Under the pieces are notes generated by a model that saw only the letters and a program-made list of their open reading frames with translations, had not been told where the DNA came from and made no database searches. Shown here one piece after another: positions 50,886-61,950 of a stretch of DNA of 64,000 bases (positions are counted from its first letter, which is position 1; the number at the start of each line of letters is the position of its first letter). A program made the translations under genes and the position numbers. Location: NCBI GenBank assembly GCA_030340625.1, contig JAOPHQ010000591.1:124001-188000 (forward strand), read 5' to 3'. This DNA is from Merluccius polli. Lineage: Eukaryota > Chordata > Actinopteri > Gadiformes > Merlucciidae.

Positions 50886-52107
50886 TGTAACCCTCATGAA
50901 ATTAGGGCTACTAATTTAGATGCAGTGACATGTAACTTCCTATAGAGTGCGCTCTATGTGCTGGTTGACTAGAGCAACATACTAGAAGACACTCTTTTAC
51001 CAGCGAGATAGTTCCTGCAACGTGCATGCTGACCGAGCTCCTGGATTTGCGATTAAATCATTAATTTAATACTCATGAAAAGTCAGAAGTTTACCTCTAG
51101 CTTTACACATAAAGTTATAGTCTACCGTAAGCTGAACTTTGAGTGAAGAAATATAGTGATTTCGTCGAGATTGCAGTGGATTGGATTCTCCGGTGAGTGA
51201 GATACGTTGACTAAGTTCTGACTAGCAACTTAGGAAAGATGTGATTCAAAACCAATCGGAGTATGAATTAGACTATGCTCAATGTTTGTATGAAACCTTG
51301 GTATGCACTATCTTGGTTAATAGAATGTTTAATCTCCGACGAGAGTTGAAATGTTTTCCTGCCACTTTGATACTAGCCGTATCATTGTGTTCAGTGTTAG
51401 AAGATAGCTAACACCCTAACTAGCTGGCGCAGCACGTAGCCTGGCCCGCGGAGCCGTTGAAAGAGATATAAGCCATGCGAGAAGCCATGCTTCATTTGTT
51501 TACATTTTAGCATCGCAGTTGTGAATAATAACGAATTCTAATGAGTTATAATGCAGATATGCATTACGAATGCATATCTTTTGAGTTTAATATGTGTTTT
51601 GAATAAGTTAAATTGTAGAATGTAATTCATGGTCTTTGAAAAGGTTAAAAATGTATGGTTGAGTAAAAAGACAAGTGTATAAAGGATAAGTACATTGGTT
51701 AATGATGTTAAAAACATTATAGTCATTTCATTTATGTAATTCATTGAATTTGTACGGAAAGTACATGCTTATAAGTAATGTATTTACTTATGGTTTCATT
51801 ACTATTGTTTATTGTGATGTAGGTCATTCATCTCATTGTAGTCAGGGCTCCAGACTAACTTTTTACATTGGTTGCACTGGTGCGCCTAACTTTTTCATTT
51901 AGGTGCACCAGCACATAATTTAGGTGCACCCAAAAATGTTCACCACGCCTTTTGCCTCCGCAATAATACATTTGAAGCGTTTTGTCAGTTCCATACACAT
52001 TGGTAATTTCTTAACACATTATGTAAATTATTGTAAACAGGAATAAAGGTGTAGATAAATGTTTTTTTTTTAAATCACTGTACAAACAAGAAATCACAAT
52101 AACCTCA

Positions 52108-52165
<58 letters not shown>

Positions 52166-53496
52166 CAGTGTTACATTTTATCCTTTCTGACTCCTCCCAC
52201 TGCTTCTGTTTGCCGCTGCTCTGCTGGCTGTTGCGTACGTAGAAGACTACATTACCCACAGTCCACACGTTGTGACGTCAACTGCCGGTGTTCGCTAGTT
52301 TTCTATTCAAAGTGTATTTTTAATATATTGAACGTGTCGTGTGTCCAAATTCAACACTGCACTTTTCTGGGTCCCGATACATCCGCAGAGTGCGACGAAC
52401 GGCCGTCGCAGACGGCAGACAGAGTCCTGCCTTATAGTTAGTTACATTGCAGACATCGCGTCCTGCCGCAAAGTGTGCTCTCTGTTTACGACACGTGTGA
52501 CAGCTGACAAAACGAAGGATCAGGCTCAGGTTCATGCTCAATATAGCCGTTACCGATCAGTAAAAAAAAGCCTTGAACGGCCCGAGTCCGAGTCTTTGAG
52601 ATCGGATCGGGACCGCATTCGCCGAAAAACAATATCAGGGTCAGAGCCAATCAGAGGCAGAGTAGGGGCACGCCTTCACAGAACGCGGGTGGGGAAACAA
52701 AATAACACTCCACACAGACAGACCTGCTTAATGTCAGGCGCACCGGTGCGACCAATGAAAATGTTTCGTCGCACTTGACAGATTTTTGGTCGCATGTGCG
52801 ACCAAAATGGTCGCACTCTGGAGCCCTGGTAGTGTAAGTGCATCCTTAACTATTGGTTACACAGCATGATATGTTTAAGAGAAATAGAAATAAATTAATG
52901 AGTCTCATGTTAAGAATAGAAGTAGAACACAATTCTTATTATTCTGCACTTTGTGTAGATTGGTTTTTTTGAACGACCAGATAAGATTGGACCATAGATG
53001 GCGAGCCCAGCCCAGTGAGACTGAGAACGATCGTGGATGCGGTGTGGCCAACCGTACGATCCGTCTCAGAGAACTCCAAGATAGTTCTTTCGTTCATCGA
53101 CCAGATCGACCAGATAAGCTTTTCCACACAGTCAAAATACGCACACACACGTTCAAGGAACTGGACTTTCGGAATCAATACGCACACACACGTTCAAGGA
53201 ACTGGACTTCCGGAATCAGTACATTTCATATAAGGGATCAATACATTTCATCTAAGTTTCCTTTGGTTATATGTTTATTGCTTTGAAGAGCTCTTCTTTA
53301 ATATTCAATTGTTTTCTCCAACATTCAACTGTCTCTATTTGCCACTGAATGTGGTACGTTTGCATTGCTGCTGAGACAATAAAACTGTCTATTGTTCAAC
53401 TTATTAATTCATTGTTTTGGTTTATGCCTACCCCTCTCTCGAGCCTAGGTGGATGTTTAGTGCTGAATTTACAGGTCCAAGTCTATGAGCGCTACA
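50886..53496 (+). repeat. 5' LTR with nested DNA transposon (right element)
   Basis: Mirror of 39571-42185, starting TGTAACCC and ending GCGCTACA. Confidence 0.92.
51843..52828. mobile_element. hAT-like transposon in the 5' LTR, right copy (986 bp)
   Basis: Same termini and same 5-bp duplication (GTAGT on this strand, 51838-51842 and 52829-52833) as the left copy. The length differs by four bases, with differences at the (TA)n run (52112-52162) and nearby. Confidence 0.85.
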
Positions 53497-53639
53497 CAAA
53501 AAGTGGCGAGCCAGCCAGGAGGGGATTTTGGGCTCAATTCTAGTGAAAAGTTGAACAATTTGACGCTTTTATTGCATCCTATCTGTGTATACTGCTATTG
53601 CACACTTTGCATTTTTTTGGTGAAAAGATAGCTTGAAGT

Positions 53640-55153
53640 ATGGATGTAATACAGTCAGAAAATGTGAAGGTACCTAATTCGCTCTTAGTGAGTGGCTTAA
53701 CAGGTGGTACGGAAGATAATGATGTAATGGAGTACTTAGCAACAATTGGTTCTGTTGAAAGGGTAATCGAAGTAACTAGTGATGACCCTCAGTTTAAAGA
53801 CACTGCCATCGTAGAATTCAAAACAGGTGAACCCATCCAGTTGCTTCTTGATGCTTTGCCCTGCAAAAGACCTAGCAGTAAGAAGTTATCCATGAAATTC
53901 AGCTTTTGCTAGATGAGCTGGCTAAAATACAGGCGAAAGCTAAAAGTAATCCCACACCTGAACTACCCGTAAACCCAACCAGCCCACTGGCTCCTGAAAC
54001 TCCTGAATCTCCTACTCAAATAGTCCCTGACCCACCTAACTTACCTGAGCGTGATCCTATCCGAATCACTGTTCCGACATCAGCCCCCCGTAGACAACAG
54101 ACTATCCACTTAACTCCTGAACTGCTCACCACTCCTGAAATCCAGAAGGTAGTGGTTGAGCATGTCATTAAGAACAGCGATTTTTCTGCTCAATATCATG
54201 ATCGTGTCAAAGTTAGGCCTTTCTCGGGGAAAACGCCGTGCCCATGACTATGACACATGGCGTAACAACGTTGAGTTCCTTCTCGCAGATGCTACTGTGT
54301 CTGATAAAAACACTGTTCGGAAGATAGTTGAGAGCCTTCTTCCACCTGCTGCCCACATTGTGAAGCACCTTGGGCCAAAAGCGTCTCCTCATGACTACCT
54401 TAGTCTTCTCGACTCAGCATACGACACTGTTGATGATGGAGACGAGCTTTTTGCAAAATTCTTGAACACTAACCAGAACTCAGGCGAGAAACCCTCCAGC
54501 TATTTGCAACGATTGCAGACAGCTCTGAGTAAAGTAGTGAAAAGAGGTGGGATTGCTGCCAGTGAATCAGAGCGTCAGCTACTTAAACAGTTCTGTAGAG
54601 GGTGCTGGAACAATGCCTTAATTACTAGTCTTCAGCTTGAACAGAAAAAAGTGAATCCACCCTCGTTCACTGAGTTGCTCCTTTTACTGCGCACTGAGGA
54701 AGACCGGCAAGCTGCTAAGTCCAGCCGGATGAAGCAACACTTGGGCTTCCCTAAAGCCAAAGCTCAGGCAAACGTCCACACAGTAGAAGAGTACGACCCT
54801 GACACAGACATAGCAACCTCTGCAGATAGCGCATCTTCCGCTGAGACGTGCAAATTTGAAAAGCAACTTGCAAAGTCACAAATGGCTTCACTGAAAGCAT
54901 CTATGAATAGTTCACGCGAGACTACTGGTAGGCAAAATAAGAAACTAAAGACCAAAAACAGGAAAACCCCTCAGTAGAGCCAATACTCACAAAGACACCC
55001 CGCCCAGGATATTGTTTCAAGTGCGGTGAGGACGGTCACATTGTACCAACCTGCAGCAACGAGCCAAATCCTGAGTTAGTGGACAAGAAACGTAGAGAGT
55101 TAAAACAAAAGCAACAAGCCTGGGACGAGCAAAATGAGCAGCATTTAAACTGA
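53640..55153 (+). pseudogene. gag: PNMA-like Gag, right copy, with 106-bp deletion
   Basis: Frames 53640-53912, 53906-54247 and 54156-54977, then the CCHC knuckle (CFKCGEDGHIVPTC at 55013-55054) and stop at 55151. Relative to the left copy, about 106 bp are missing at about 53903, with CTT microhomology at the junction. This removes part of the region after the RRM-like domain. The capsid frame is longer than in the left copy because the extra G bases there are absent. Breaks near FSGK (about 54230) and before the knuckle (about 54965) are shared with the left copy. Confidence 0.8.
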
Positions 55154-55186
55154 AGTCAGTTCCTGAGGCGGGACTATCAGGGACTG
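55144..55186 (+). promoter_or_regulatory. Gag-pol -1 ribosomal frameshift signal, right copy
   Basis: TTTAAAC (55144-55150) abuts the TGA stop (55151-55153). Stem 55157-55166 with 55177-55186, loop 55167-55176. After a -1 slip the next codon starts at 55150, which is in phase with the pol ATG at 55309, and no stop lies between. Confidence 0.8.
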
Positions 55187-55308
55187 AGAGCAAACCTAAA
55201 TGTCCCAAAACAAACAGTCAATTTAAAGCATCCATTCAATCACACAGAACAACAGAATACCAACAATTTCCAAAAGGTCTTATTGGACAGAAATGTACAG
55301 CTAACATC

Positions 55309-58300
55309 ATGGTGTCAGGAGTGAGTTGCAATTGTCTCCTCGACACTGGGTCTCAAGTGACCACCGTTTCTGCTTCTTTCTATGAGAATAACTTATCAGA
55401 TCATCCTATTCAGCCAATCGACGGTCTGGATGTTGAAGGCGCTAATGGGCAAAACGTTCCGTACTTGGGCTATGTGCCTATACACCTGAAGTTTCCGAAG
55501 AACTTTGTTGAAAATGAGCCTGAAGTTTCTACCTTAGCATTAGTTATTCCCGATGTGCGCAGTAGCGACAGTATACCTGTGTTGATTGGAACAAATGCTC
55601 TTGATGTCCTTTATAATGAACACTGTCACGGCAGAAGGCCAAATGACTTGTCGTCTGTCCATGGCTATAGACAAATCCTTCGCACACTCCAGTTTCGGAA
55701 AGAAGTGAGCTCAACAGGAAGAATTGGGTTGATGACTCTTCAAGGCAAGGGGCAGCAAGTAATACCAGCTCAAAAGAGGATCCTCCTTGAAGGATATGTC
55801 AAAGTGAACACCAGTAGCGAGCAGTGTGCTGTGATTGAACAGCCGACAACATCTGCTTTACCTGGGGGAATCCTTGTAGAGTGCTGCCTTGTTGCTTTGC
55901 CCAAACAGAACCCTCACAAGCTACAGGTGTGGGTTAGAAATGGAGCTGAACACGACATAACACTTCCTTCACACTGTGTCATTGCTGAACTCCATACTCC
56001 TGAGGCGATATATGACAACTTGCCTGCTTCAAACATGGACGCTGATCGTGTGAAATGTTGTGCTGTCACTTCTCAGCCAGTCAGTAAACCTGACCAGTCT
56101 GAGCTAAAGTTTGATTTTGGCGATTCACCTCTTCCTAAAGAGTGGAAAGTCAGAATAACACAGAGTCTAAAATCTTATGCTGACGTTTTTGCCCAACACG
56201 ATCTTGACTTTGGGCAAACCTCTAAAGTAAGACATCACATGAACTTAAAAGACGAGAGGCCCTTCAAGCAGAAGTCCCGACCCATCCATCCCAATGATTA
56301 TGAAGCTGTGAGGAAGCATCTGAAAACCCTTCTTGATGCTGGAGTGATTCGGGAATCGGAGTCTCCTTACTCTTCTCCAATCGTGGTTGTTCGTAAAAAG
56401 AATGGAGACGTCAGTCTTTGCATAGATTACAGGAAACTAAATTCACTGACTATTCGCGACGCATACGCGCTCCCCAACCTTGAAGAATCCTTTTCCGCTC
56501 TCGCGGGATCCAAGTGGTTTTCAGTAATGGACCTCAAGTCTGGTTATTACCAGATTGAGATGGAGGAATGTGATAAAGCTAAGACTGCTTTTGTGTGTCC
56601 CTTAGGATTTTATGAATTTAATCGCATGCCTCAAGGTGTTACAAATGCTCCTAGTACCTTTCAAAGGTTAATGGAGAGATGTATGGGCAGTCTTAATCTG
56701 AAAGAAGTCCTCGTGTTTCTAGATGATGTGATAGTGTTCTCCAGCACACTAGAGGAACATGAAGCAAGGCTTTTATGCGTTCTTCAGCAGTTGAGAGAGT
56801 ATGGCTTAAAACTTTCTCCTTCAAAATGTCATTTCTTTCAGAGTTCAGTGAGTTATTTAGGACATATAGTTTCCAGAAAAGGAGTAGAAACCAATCCTGA
56901 GAAGGTCAGTGCTCTCCGCACCTGGCCTAGGCTTCAAACTCTCAAAGACCTCAAATCATTCTTAGGCTTCGCAGGATATTATCGCCGATTCGTGAAGGAT
57001 TATTCTAAAATAGTCAAACCTTTGAATGACCTCACCAAGGGCTACCCACCTTACAAGAAGGGTAAAAGAACAACGCCCTGCACTGGAGTTTACTTCAATG
57101 CCAAAGAACCTTTCGCAAGTCGGTGGACACCTGCCTGCCAACAAGCTTTTGAAACAGTCATAGAGAAACTCACATCAGCACCTGTCCTTGGATTTGCGGA
57201 TCCGAAACTTCCGTACATTCTCCATACAGATGCGAGCACTTATGGTTTAGGGGCAGCTCTTTACCAGGAACAGGATGGTGACATGCGAGTTATCGCCTAT
57301 GCAAGTCGAGGGCTTTCGCCCAGTGAGAAGCGGGTATCCAGCCCACAAATTGGAATTTCTCGCCTTAAAGTGGTCTGTTGTGGAAAACATTTCAAGATTA
57401 TTTATACGGAAATGTATTCACAGTGATAACAGATAACAATCCATTGACGTACATTTTAAAATCAGCCAAACTTGACGCTGCCAGTTACCGCTGGTTGGCT
57501 GCACTTTCCACCTTCGATTTTAATATCAAATATCGCGCTGGGAAATGCAACCAAGACGCTGATGGCCTTTCCAGACGGCCACATGACACTCTGGAAGACG
57601 ACCATGTTTCTCTTGAGGAAAAGGAGCGGATGAAACAGTTCGCATCTCACCATCTCTCTTCATATCCTGACCACCAAGATATAACAGCGGACACAGTTCA
57701 TGCCTTGTATCACCGCCATCTCTTGAGTGAGGCCGATAACAACTTACCTTCCATCACTTTGGTGGAATCCCTGGCTATTCATGCAGATGCGGTTCCAGAT
57801 GTGTATGAAGATGCTGGAGCGCTAGGTTGTCCTACCATACCCACCTACAGTGAAGAAGAGCTCCAACATCACCAGCGATCTGATCCAGTCATTGGTCCTG
57901 TTGTCGAACTGTTAGAGACAGGAGATGAAGGAAATCCCAACCTCAAGTCTGATTCCTTGGAGCTCAAGTTAGTGCTCAAAGAGTTGAAACGACTTGAGCT
58001 GAAAAATGGTCTTCTTTACAGAACCCGCCAGTATGATAATGACATCACTTACCAGTTTGTAGTTCCTTCATCCCTGAGGTCCACCATTCTAAAGTGCCTC
58101 CATGATGATATGGGGACACAATGGGTGTGGAAAGAACCACACTCTTAGTCCGGTCAAGATTCTATTGGCCGAAGATGGCCGTAGATGTTGAGAACAAGAT
58201 CAAGGACATGTGGACGCTGTGTTCGAAGGAAGACGCCACCTGAAAGATCAGCTCCTCTCGTGAATATCCAAACGACACGCCCCCATGGAATTAGTATGTA

Positions 58301-59832
58301 TGGACTATCTATCTTAGAGCCTGACAGTCATAATACTAAAGACATCTTAGTAATCACTGATCATTTTACTAAGTATGCGGTCGCCATAACCTACAAAAGA
58401 TCAGAAGGCCACGACGGTTGCAAAGTCACTTTGGGAGCAGTATTTGGTGCATTATGGGTTTCCAGAGCGCCTACTTAGTGATCAGGGGAGGGACTTTGAG
58501 TCTCAACTCATAAAAGAGCTCTGTGCCCTTGCTGGTATCACCAAAGTGCACACCAGTCCTTACCACCCTAGAGGGAACCCAGTCGAACGGTTCAATCAAA
58601 ACTCTTCTTGGTATGTTAGGGACCCTTGAGTGACAAGAAGAAAAGTCACTGGCGTGACTATGTGAAACCCCTAACACATTCCTTACAACTGTACCAAGAA
58701 TGAGGTCACTGGGTTTAGCCCATATGAATTGATGTTTGGGCGCCAGCCTAGGCTTTCCAGTGGACATTGCATTCTGTCTGCCCTGTTAAGAATGGTGCTC
58801 CTAGGTCTCACTCCCAGTATGTGAGAAACCTGAAAGCACGGCTTGAGAAAGTTACCAGATTGCCAAAAGGAATTCACAGAAAGTTGCTGAACGAAATAAG
58901 CGGCGCCTTTGACAAGGCAGTAAGAGAGTCAACACTAGAAGAAGGTGATCATGTGCTTGTGAGAAACTTGCGGCTGCGAAACAAACACAAGCTTGCGGAT
59001 GAATGGGAATCCAGTGTGTACGAAGTTCTGAAACAGATGAGAGACCTACCTGTATACATGGTACAGCCCATAGATGGAGATGGTCCTGTCAGAACCCTTC
59101 ATAGGGATCTCCTGCTCCCCTTGCGGTGATTTGTCCGAACCAGAGGATGTTGAACAGGACCAGCCAAAGGAAAGACGGGCCGAGAACCAGACGTAGTCAA
59201 CCTCAGCCCCTTGAAGAGGACTCTGATTCTGAGGATGACTTACCGTACTGTCCTATCCCGTCTGTTGTTCCCGAGGAAAGGTTTGTTCAAGTGTATGAAA
59301 TCCCAAGACCGCAAACCCCTGTGACACCAGCCATGCCGTTGACTTCCAGCTTCAGGATGAGCCCAATGTGACCATTCTGTGTTGCCTGCAGAACCTGTTG
59401 GAACACCTCCTGTAGTGGATGAATCAGTGGAAACCAGGAGTTATGCTCGAACAACCTCACACTGACGTGGATACAACGTTACCTCATGTGACGGATGAAA
59501 CTCCAGCTGCTGCTGTTGACGATAGAGATACATCTTCTGTTAGCCCAGAGAGTCCTGGAAAAGAAGCTGAAACTGAAGTTCAAAATAGGGATACAGATAA
59601 CTCCGTAACACGTACAGAAACTGATACACGTCAAGAAACTGAAAATGTTACACACACAGAAACACATGACACTACACGCAGATCTGAGCGAATACGCCGG
59701 CCCCCTGGTCGTTTCAGCTACCCGGAGTTAGGTAGACCCTTAATCTCTTTTGCAAAGAGCTCTCTTAGAAAGCTTTATCGAACACTTGACACCCTTACTG
59801 ATTATGATGTTTCCCCTATCAAGGTCGTTTAG
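55309..59832 (+). pseudogene. pol: Ty3/gypsy Pol, right copy, multiply frameshifted
   Basis: The first 680 or so residues (protease DTG, RT FLDD, start of RNase H) match the left copy almost exactly. An extra G at 57331-57334 ends that frame at 57426. An extra A at 57384-57387 puts the rest of RNase H into the frame 57378-58148. Extra bases near 58112-58121 break it again before the integrase zinc motif. The integrase core is spread over short frames (58185-58478, 58444-58629, 58767-59129, 59126-59371, 59419-59832). As read it cannot make an integrase, but nearly all breaks are one-base indels next to short runs. Confidence 0.88.
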
Positions 59833-59884
59833 ACTGACAATAGGTCAAGCATGAGAGGACCCATGCAGAGTCAAGAGGGGAGGG

Positions 59885-61508
59885 TGTAACCCTCATGAAA
59901 TTAGGGCTACTAATTTAGATGCAGTGACATGTAACTTCCTATAGAGTGCGCTCTATGTGCTGGTTGACTAGAGCAACATACTAGAAGGACACTCTTTTAC
60001 CCACCGAGATAGTTCCTGCAACGTGCATGCCCGACCGAGCTCCTGGATTTGCGATTAAATCATTAATTTAATACTCATGAAAAGTCCAGAAGTTTACCTC
60101 TAGCTTTACACATAAAGTTATAGTCTACCGTAAGCTGAACTTTGAGTGAAGAAATATAGTGATTTCGTCGAGATTGCAGTGGATTGGATTCTCCGGTGAG
60201 TGAGATACGTTGACTAAGTTCTGACTCAGCAACTTAGGAAGATGTGATTCAAAAACCAATCGGAGTATGAATTAGACCTATGCTCAATGTTTGTATGAAA
60301 CCTTGGTATGCCACTATCATGGTTAATAGAATGTTTAATCTCCGACGAGAGTTGAAATGTTTTCCTGCAACTTTGATACTAGCCGTATATTTGTGTTCAG
60401 TGTTAGAAGATAGCTAACACCCTAAACTAGCTGGCGCAGCATCGTAGCCATGCCAGCGGAGCCGTAGAAAGAGATATAAGCCATGCGATAAGCCATGCTT
60501 CCATTTGTTTACATTTTAGCATCGCATTTGAGAATAATACAAGAATCTAATGAGTTATAATGCAGATAATGCATTACGAATGCATATATTTTGAGTTTAA
60601 TATGTGTTTTGAATAAGTTAAATTGTAAAATGTAATTCATGGTCTTTGAAAAGGTTAAAAAAGTATGGTTGAGTAAAAAGACAAGTGTAATAAAGGATAA
60701 GTACATTGGTTAATGATGTTAAAAACATATAGTCATTTCATTTATGTAATTCATTGAATTTGTACGGAAAGTACATGCTTATAAGTAATGTATTTACTTA
60801 TGGTTTCATTACTATTGTTTATTGTGATGTAGGTCATTCAATCTCATTGTAGTGTAAGTGCATCCTTAACTATTGGTTACACAGCATGATATGTTTAAGA
60901 GAAATAGAAATAAATTAATGAGTCTCATGTTAAGAATAGAAGTAGAACACAGTTCTTATTATTCTGCACTTTGTGTAGATTGGTTTTTTTTGAACGACCA
61001 GATAAGATTGGACCATAGATGGCGAGCCCAGCCCAGTGAGACTGAGAACGATCGTGGATGCGGTGTGGCCAACCGTACGATCCGTCTCAGAGAACTCCAA
61101 GATTGTTCTTTGTTCATCGACCAGATCGACAGATAAGCTTTTACACACAGTCAAAATACGCCCACACACGTTCAAGGAACTGGACTTTCGGAATAATATG
61201 CACACACACGTTCAGGAACTGGACTTCGGAATCAGTACATTTCATATAAGGGATCAATACATCTTCATCTAAGTTTCCTTTTGGTTATATGTTTATTGCT
61301 TTGAAGAGCTCTTCTTTAATATTCAATTGTTTTCTCCCACATTCAACTGTCTCTATTTGCCACTGACATGTGGTACGTATGAATTGCTGCTGAGGACAAT
61401 AAAACTGTCTATTGTTCAAATTCATTGTTTTGGTTTATGCTACCCCTCTCTCGAGCCTAGGTGGATGTTTAGTGCTGAATTTACAGGTCCAAGTCTATGA
61501 GCGCTACA
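59885..61508 (+). repeat. 3' LTR (right element)
   Basis: Mirror of 31473-33085, 11 bp longer through scattered one-base indels. AAGAGGGGAGGG directly before it is the polypurine tract. No transposon insertion, as in the left 3' LTR. Confidence 0.92.
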
Positions 61509-61917
61509 TAAATATCTATCATCGTTCAAAAACACAACACAGTAAAATAAATCAAACGCCTAATAGGTCACATAACATGAATTGATACATACTGTATTGC
61601 CAGTACTTACCACGCAGAACAAGGCATCCAGTGCAGTTTAACTTCTGCCTTATCCTACAGAAACACACACACACACACACACACAGAGTTAATCATATTT
61701 CTGTGGTTACTGTTACCATACAGACAGTTGTTCACACGGCTATATGCACTGGTCAGGAGATATTGGTTCTAGATCTTACCTGTTTCATTCTTTTCTCAAC
61801 AATACAGTCATATTGCACACTATTATGATTTTTGCATTTTCGGCATCCTGAAATAACAAAGGCAAAAAGTCTTGTTTGAAAACAAACCCTAGGTTATCAA
61901 TAAAGGAAGTATTTGCT

Positions 61918-61950
<33 letters not shown>

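Larger units (their letters stand above)
50886..61508 (+). mobile_element. Ty3/gypsy LTR retrotransposon, right copy
   Basis: Same element as 31473-42185 in mirror orientation: 5' LTR 50886-53496, gag 53640-55153, pol 55309-59832, polypurine tract just before 59885, 3' LTR 59885-61508. It shares the nested transposon and the insertion point with the left copy, so it was copied with the arm and was not a second insertion. Confidence 0.92.

Noticed and set aside
31473..61508. Two independent insertions of the same retrotransposon
   Set aside because: Both copies share the insertion point, the nested transposon and the flanks, so one insertion was copied with the arm.
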